Origin: Ficedula albicollis
Taxonomy: Eukaryota; Chordata; Aves; Passeriformes; Muscicapidae
DNA: 64,000 bases
Direction of reading: 5' to 3'
Assembly (NCBI RefSeq): GCF_000247815.1
Contig: NC_021678.1
Span: 26,459,062-26,523,061, forward strand
This document shows, piece by piece, positions 60,801 through 64,000 of the stretch. Both the position numbers and the translations under genes were made by a program. The stretch's first letter is position 1. The number at the start of each line of letters is the position of its first letter. Under the pieces are notes generated by a model that was given only the letters and a program-made list of their open reading frames with translations, was not told the origin of the DNA and ran no database searches.

Positions 60801-63043
60801 GGCTGTTTATCAAAAGTGGTGATTTGCTGCATTTCCTGGGCCAAAAATGTACTCAGGAGCTGCACTGCTGTAACGAGGCACTGTGCAGAAATACAGGCTT
60901 GCTGTTTGTGACCCATTACCACCACTGCACTTCATAAGAAGTTAATTGATGTCTAATGAACATGCTCTCACCCTGGCATGGTTCTTCCTTTCCAAGGCAG
61001 GAAGAAAATTTATTTTGTAGAAAGAACTGAGAAAGGAGATGCAAAGACTTACATGCTACTTCATCCAAGGCTGTTACCACAAACCACATGACTTTCCTCT
61101 CAGCCATTTTTGAACGGAGGGCTACAATTTTGTCTCTCCAGCTGACCCCTGCAAAACACAACAGGAACAGCTACAGTCCCTAACATTGCTGGGGATGATG
61201 ATGTAAACACAGACTAACATATTGTGCTTGCTCTCCTCACTCCTTTCTAATAACTGATATGAACTATCTCAAATGAACTGCCTTCTAGATGCTCATGGAT
61301 TTTTTTGAAGTCACCAGCTTCTAGAAAATGGTTATTTGAAGCTTTTGGGTTATGTTGAAGAGGGGTCACTAGCTAAGGTCTGATCACTTTCTTGACCTAC
61401 TCACAGTGACCACACTGTGCTGCAGTACTGTTTTTCTCCTCCCTTTGTAAGAGAAAAGCAAAAGGGCAATAGGAACAACCCATGTCTATTGGGAGTTAAG
61501 CTTCTCACCTGTGTAACTCAGGTCAAGCGTGATGAGAGGCTTGCAGGGACGTTGAGGACAATCTGTCCAGATGGTATCGATCAGGTTTTCTTTGACAGGC
61601 ACAAGGTCATGGCCAGCACTTCTCAAGGCTTTGGACATTCTCTTCCACTGGTCTGCCAAAGGGAAGAAAGTCAGGAGTGGTGGCTTTAAGGAGCACACAT
61701 ATGTTCAACAACAGCTCTATTCACAAAGGTCAAACTCAAGAATCAGTCTTCTCCTTTCCTTCCAGCCTCCCATTCTTCCTAATCCCTTAAAAAGGACAGC
61801 AAAATTCTACAAAATCTACTGTGGTTACAGTTCCACAAACACGCCACAGCGGCAGGTACAGAACCTCACAGTCCTGAAGCCTCATGCTTAAGCTGAAGAA
61901 CTGCTCCAGCTGGGAGACAGAAGTCTCTGGAAGAAGCCACAGCAGAAGCTGCCCTAAGGGTATGCCCTCCCCCAGAGCAGAACCATGCTAGATCTAAGCT
62001 AGACAAGATGAGAGACTCTTCCACACAGCCATAAGACAGGTCCTTAATTCATCTGAACAAGCAAGTATCTCCCCTTGTCTCTGGTGACCTCTGCATGGTG
62101 CCTCATGTTTTGAAGCATGAATAGATGGATACTCTGATATAAGTGATACCTCTCCCTGTGCTTCCTACAGGGAAAGCTGCAGAGATGCCAAGGCCACCAA
62201 TCAGGAGTAGCAGCATGAATTGTGCCTGTGTGTTCTTGCTCACACGCTGGCCAAGGCATTCAGCACCTTTGTACTCAAGTGCCCATGACAAGACAAAGCA
62301 CAGACAAAAAGAGGTGATCAGGATTCTGCTTTTCAGGTAAAACCACTCCAAGCCTAGAAAGCAGTTCTCATCTCTTGTGCTTTGGAGTCAATGCACTGCT
62401 GTGTACCTCTTGTGACACATGGCTAAACCAAAATCCAACCTGTTTTGCACAACAGTTTAACCACCACTACATCTGAAACATGGTTAGCTGCACACCATCA
62501 CACAACAGCTCACCCAGAGAAGCAAAATTCAACTGCCCAACCCAAAGTTATAAATATAAAGCAAAACCAACCTGCTGGAATAATGAAAGGGTCCACTCCC
62601 ACCTTTGAGCCTTCTGGGAGGACACTCACTAGCCAATCCTCCTGAGTAGGTGTATCTTTCAGACCTTCAAGGATTAAAAAAAAAAGAAGTTCAAAGAAGC
62701 AGTCACATTGAAACATTCCCACACTATGCAAAAAGTCCAAGCTAATGCATCAGATATGTCTACTAATGAATGTCTAGACACACAGGCAAGAGTTGTCACA
62801 GGACACTAAAGAAGAAGCCGTGTATCCAACACGTCCCTAAATCTCGGCATGATGAGATATTTCTACAGCTCAAGCTGTACTTCTGTGAAGCAACTATTCT
62901 CCATTATCAGTGGAGCAGTGTCCCAGGCTCCTGCATACCCATTTTCATGAGGGTCCAGTTGCTGTCCATTTGATGTGCAGCTTGCAGGAAGTAGCGACCA
63001 TCAGTCCACATGGCTGCGTGCTGCTCAGTGACGATGGCGGTAC
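42672..63043 (-). CDS. XPNPEP1: X-prolyl aminopeptidase 1 (cytosolic aminopeptidase P), 5'-incomplete, 17 coding exons
   Basis: The family removes the N-terminal residue from peptides whose second residue is proline (bradykinin, substance P and dietary or collagen peptides). It acts in the cytosol as a dimer with two manganese ions per subunit. Exons on the minus strand are 62939-63043, 62572-62664, 61509-61652, 61053-61148, 58785-58866, 57645-57855, 54859-54948, 53501-53551, 52353-52411, 51588-51665, 51026-51097, 49369-49429, one of 48446-48515 or 47186-47255, 45735-45908, 44817-44893, 43899-43997 and 42672-42800. All have AG acceptors and GT donors, and the joined frame is open for 562 codons, equal to human residues 62-623. 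Metal ligands D415, D426, H489, E523 and E537 and histidines H395, H485 and H498 fall at the expected numbers. Domain order is end of creatinase-N domain I, domain II (about 161-320), then the pita-bread M24 domain with its C-terminal cap. XPNPEP2 and XPNPEP3 are excluded by the near identity of blocks such as [20 protein letters not shown]. Residues 1-61 lie beyond the right edge. Human numbering is from memory of the family, not from a search. Confidence 0.97.
43566..43701. repeat. 69-bp direct tandem duplication
   Basis: Units start with aagcatcatattaagggaac at 43566 and 43635. The second is about 2 bp shorter and has a substitution. It lies in the last XPNPEP1 intron. Confidence 0.9.
43899..43997 (-). 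CDS. XPNPEP1: XPNPEP1 exon 16 in window (residues 549-581)
   Basis: Thirty-three codons, phase 0 at both ends: [20 protein letters not shown] then [24 protein letters not shown] is the conserved start of the C-terminal M24 cap that closes the active site and shapes the dimer. Acceptor ctgctacag, donor GTAAGT. Confidence 0.97.
44137..44274. repeat. 69-bp direct tandem duplication
   Basis: Units start with cttataggacaagcaaag at 44137 and 44206, nearly identical. It lies in the XPNPEP1 intron between exons 15 and 16 and runs directly into the next duplication. Confidence 0.92.
44272..44399. repeat. 64-bp direct tandem duplication
   Basis: Units start with ggtcaatattttacaggact at 44272 and 44336, with two or so substitutions. 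It directly follows, with a 3-bp overlap, the 69-bp duplication to its left. Confidence 0.92.
44817..44893 (-). CDS. XPNPEP1: XPNPEP1 exon 15 in window (residues 523-548)
   Basis: Completes E523 and encodes [20 protein letters not shown] then PAETK. E537 in IRIENVV is the fifth metal ligand. Acceptor tttctgcag, donor GTGAAT, ends in phase 0. Confidence 0.97.
45735..45908 (-). CDS. XPNPEP1: XPNPEP1 exon 14 in window (residues 465-523)
   Basis: Encodes 57 whole codons from [20 protein letters not shown] to EAGMIVSD. It holds H485 and H489 in LHGTGHGVG (H489 is a metal ligand) and H498 in NVHEGP, the core of the M24 active site. The metal ligand E523 is split, with its first base here and the rest in the next exon. 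Acceptor gtctacag, donor GTATTT. Human has DSG where this has DCG. Confidence 0.97.
46504..46609. repeat. 65-bp-offset partial direct repeat
   Basis: The stretch starting ctgaggaaatctctaaaaag occurs at 46504 and 46569, and about 40 bases match before the copies diverge. The second copy overlaps the start of the 84-bp duplication, so three duplication events are stacked here. Confidence 0.8.
46587..46753. repeat. 84-bp direct tandem duplication
   Basis: Two units start with agagctggttttgtacaagg at 46587 and 46671, offset 84, with a few substitutions. It lies in the intron between exons 13 and 14 of XPNPEP1. Its right edge is the left edge of the 1,260-bp duplication. Confidence 0.9.
47186..47255 (-). 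CDS. XPNPEP1: XPNPEP1 exon 13, transcriptionally downstream copy (residues 442-465)
   Basis: Exact repeat, 1,260 bp away, of the exon at 48446-48515, with the same acceptor (ctttgacag), donor (GTGGGT) and open frame. Splicing either copy alone between exons 12 and 14 restores the full M24 domain. It may be a real exon duplication or a false duplication in the assembly. Confidence 0.9.
48446..48515 (-). CDS. XPNPEP1: XPNPEP1 exon 13, transcriptionally upstream copy (residues 442-465)
   Basis: Seventy nucleotides encoding [20 protein letters not shown] then GTK, with one base of G465. It has acceptor ctttgacag and donor GTGGGT. It lies in the second (higher-coordinate) unit of a 1,260-bp direct duplication and looks identical to the copy at 47186-47255. 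Because 70 is not a multiple of 3, joining both copies shifts the frame. On the minus strand this copy is met first. Which copy is used cannot be told from the sequence. Confidence 0.9.
49369..49429 (-). CDS. XPNPEP1: XPNPEP1 exon 12 in window (residues 421-441)
   Basis: Encodes [21 protein letters not shown]426 in TTDVTRT is the second metal ligand, bridging the two manganese ions. Acceptor cctctgaag, donor GTAAGT, ends in phase 0. The next coding exon downstream is present twice. Confidence 0.97.
51026..51097 (-). CDS. XPNPEP1: XPNPEP1 exon 11 in window (residues 397-421)
   Basis: Encodes [20 protein letters not shown] then AQY. D415 in LLDSGAQY is the first metal ligand and lands exactly on the human number. 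Acceptor actgaacag, donor GTGAGT. Confidence 0.97.
51588..51665 (-). CDS. XPNPEP1: XPNPEP1 exon 10 in window (residues 371-397)
   Basis: Encodes [20 protein letters not shown] followed by AIIHY. H395 in IIHY is the conserved histidine that helps bind substrate at the dinuclear metal site. The last two bases plus the next exon give lysine 397 (alanine in human). Donor GTAAGA. Confidence 0.96.
52353..52411 (-). CDS. XPNPEP1: XPNPEP1 exon 9 in window (residues 352-371)
   Basis: Encodes [19 protein letters not shown], with two bases AG carried into codon 371, which becomes serine where human has arginine. It is part of the M24 domain helix before the substrate pocket. Acceptor tccaccag, donor GTAAAA. 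Confidence 0.95.
53501..53551 (-). CDS. XPNPEP1: XPNPEP1 exon 8 in window (residues 335-351)
   Basis: A small exon of 51 nt, phase 0 on both sides, encoding [17 protein letters not shown], identical to the mammalian segment at the start of the M24 domain. Acceptor ttaacacag, donor GTATTG. Confidence 0.96.
54859..54948 (-). CDS. XPNPEP1: XPNPEP1 exon 7 in window (residues 305-334)
   Basis: Exactly 30 codons, phase 0 at both ends: [20 protein letters not shown] then [10 protein letters not shown]. It bridges domain II and the M24 catalytic domain. [13 protein letters not shown] matches human exactly. The first six residues differ from the human DHRCCM although the length is the same. Acceptor ctgctgcag, donor GTAAGT. 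Confidence 0.95.
57645..57855 (-). CDS. XPNPEP1: XPNPEP1 exon 6 in window (residues 234-304)
   Basis: The largest exon here, 211 nt, with 70 whole codons from [20 protein letters not shown] to [12 protein letters not shown]. It forms most of domain II, including [13 protein letters not shown]. The variable stretch after FIDGDR differs from human ([20 protein letters not shown]), as expected between birds and mammals. The open frame continues past the exon on both sides as intron, which is not coding. Confidence 0.96.
58785..58866 (-). CDS. XPNPEP1: XPNPEP1 exon 5 in window (residues 207-234)
   Basis: Encodes [19 protein letters not shown] and then VIGMNTI. WLFNLRG..D..NPVFF is the conserved domain II block found in all three vertebrate aminopeptidase P genes. 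The acceptor has a good T tract (tatttttcag). The donor GTGCTTG is weak. The length of 82 nt leaves AG, giving arginine 234 where human has methionine. Confidence 0.95.
61053..61148 (-). CDS. XPNPEP1: XPNPEP1 exon 4 in window (residues 175-207)
   Basis: Encodes [18 protein letters not shown] and then [13 protein letters not shown], the first strand and helix of domain II (WFVVTALDE is a family signature). The donor GTAAGT is consensus. It ends on the first base of W207, completed by the next exon. Confidence 0.97.
61509..61652 (-). CDS. XPNPEP1: XPNPEP1 exon 3 in window (residues 127-175)
   Basis: Forty-seven whole codons beginning [20 protein letters not shown] and including [13 protein letters not shown]. 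This is the end of domain I and the linker to domain II. The acceptor is tttggcag and the donor GTGAGA. Human has YWKKMAKVLRSAGHHL at the start, so the match is clear. Confidence 0.96.
62572..62664 (-). CDS. XPNPEP1: XPNPEP1 exon 2 in window (residues 96-127)
   Basis: Encodes [18 protein letters not shown] and then [12 protein letters not shown], almost identical to the mammalian segment of domain I. The acceptor is preceded by a T-rich tract. The donor is GTTGGT, weaker than consensus. The length of 93 nt carries one base over into the aspartate codon D127. Confidence 0.95.
62939..63043 (-). CDS. XPNPEP1: XPNPEP1 exon 1 of those in window (residues 62-96)
   Basis: Encodes 34 whole codons starting [18 protein letters not shown] and ending MKM, inside creatinase-N domain I, whose hallmark here is the [11 protein letters not shown] block. 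The acceptor is tgcctag at 63044-63050 and the donor GTATGC at 62933-62938. It starts in phase 2 (the GT of a glycine codon) and ends on the first base of G96. The exon that should precede it, with the conserved VSGFDGSAG block, was not found between 63,044 and 64,000, so it lies to the right. Confidence 0.96.
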
Positions 63044-64000
63044 CTAGGCAGGGAGGCAGAAAGGAGATTCAGGGTAGGCAGCCACCATGCAGAGACACAG
63101 ACAGCAGGAACAGTGTCTGAAATTCACTCTAATTCCCTAGAAAGCACCTCTGACCACTGTTCAAAAGTTATTCCTGTTTCAGTGGAGATATTTACTGTTT
63201 CCCCTGCACTGTGACCTTCCAAATCCTATTGGAGACAGTATGCACGAGGATGCACCTTAACGAATAGGCTCAGATGAACTCAACTTAAGCAAATCTCAGC
63301 CAGTGGAACTAGGTTAAGTGGGGCTTTCCAAATCTCCTGTTATAGAGACTGTGGTCTACACTTGGCTGTTGTCACAGTAACATATACTGTACATCCCTGA
63401 AGTCCATCCCATCTTCTTTTGGAGAGGAAGCCTGGGCCACCCACAAAACAGAGGTGATACCAGGCCTGCAGACATGGGTATCACTCCCAGCTGTCAGCTG
63501 AACCCCTTTCCCAAATGTTATGGCTCTAGCAGAGATGGCTGAACAGGAAACATGAACATAAACTTCTGCTGGTTTCATTGTCTGTCCCATTCCACTGACT
63601 CCAGATGGAGGGATGCAAGCAGACAGCTGAGGGGCACTGACATCTCAGCAAGGCACTCAAGCTGCCTTGCCCTTGACAATATAAAACAAAACAAACCACG
63701 GCACAAACTGAAACTGAATCCAAGTCTTTGGAGTCTGCCTCTTGACCATACTCTGTCACAAAAAACTGATGCTCAGATTAGCAGAGCGCAGTTTTCAATT
63801 ATAAACTCATTGTCTTCTATTGAATTCCCCCAGCACAAACCCCATTTTAAGTTCCTTCAGCCTGAAAAGATGAAGCAAGAAACACAAGGTGAGCCCCTGT
63901 GTGAAACCTCAATGATTTGCTGCACATTAGGCTGAGAACAGACCTTCCAAGTACATAACAAGGACACAAATTAGAGAGGAAGGTTATGAAGAGGTCGTGC
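63044..64000 (-). other. XPNPEP1: XPNPEP1 intron running off the right edge
   Basis: No coding exon was found in these 957 bases on the minus strand. The family block expected next (residues about 45-61, including VSGFDGSAG) is absent in all three minus frames. No tandem duplication or transposon was seen. Confidence 0.75.

Larger units (their letters stand above)
49430..62938 (-). other. XPNPEP1: XPNPEP1 introns between exons 1 and 12 of this series
   Basis: Intron lengths between the listed exons, in gene order, are 274, 919, 360, 2186, 929, 2696, 1307, 1089, 687, 490 and 1596 bp. They hold short homopolymers (for example T runs near 53,992-54,004 and 60,740-60,750). No transposon and none of the direct tandem duplications so common elsewhere in the window were noticed. 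Confidence 0.7.

Overview
This is a window of vertebrate nuclear DNA, almost certainly from a bird. The evidence is CR1 LINE 3' ends of avian type (the ATTCTATG-octamer terminus and a decayed CR1 reverse-transcriptase C-terminus) and one split, intron-rich gene with short introns. There are no prokaryotic features. The species cannot be named from the sequence; a passerine would be a guess.

Right third (about 42,240-64,000, minus strand): the gene XPNPEP1, cytosolic X-prolyl aminopeptidase 1 (aminopeptidase P1, family M24B). Seventeen coding exons can be placed base by base. They run from residue 62 (human numbering) to the stop codon and join in frame into 562 residues, exactly the length expected for residues 62-623 of the 623-residue human protein. 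All five metal ligands (D415, D426, H489, E523, E537) and the active-site histidines H395, H485 and H498 are present. The first 61 codons, the 5' UTR and the promoter lie beyond the right edge. Exon 13 of this series (70 nt) lies inside a 1,260-bp direct tandem duplication, so the assembly carries two identical copies of it. Zero copies or two copies in the mRNA would each give a premature stop; only exactly one keeps the frame.

Left two thirds (1 to about 42,240): no protein-coding gene could be supported. This fits the large gene desert that lies downstream of XPNPEP1 (towards SORCS1) in other vertebrates. It contains CR1 pieces (15,470-16,920; 25,190-25,244; 26,246-27,040), an AGAT microsatellite, a 46-base C homopolymer, a GC-rich minisatellite (25,658-26,180), a 46-bp x 7 minisatellite (40,641-40,962) and two large direct duplications (28,919-31,519, and 37,074-37,597).

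The most unusual property of the window is the number of two-copy direct tandem duplications. About two dozen were found by eye between 1,962 and 49,273, and about half have unit lengths of 56-69 bp. At several places two unrelated duplications abut with no spacer. None was seen in 49,274-64,000 or in 16,921-22,812. The degree of divergence between copies varies from none to several percent, which suggests a repeated process rather than one assembly error, although the largest and most perfect ones could be assembly artefacts.
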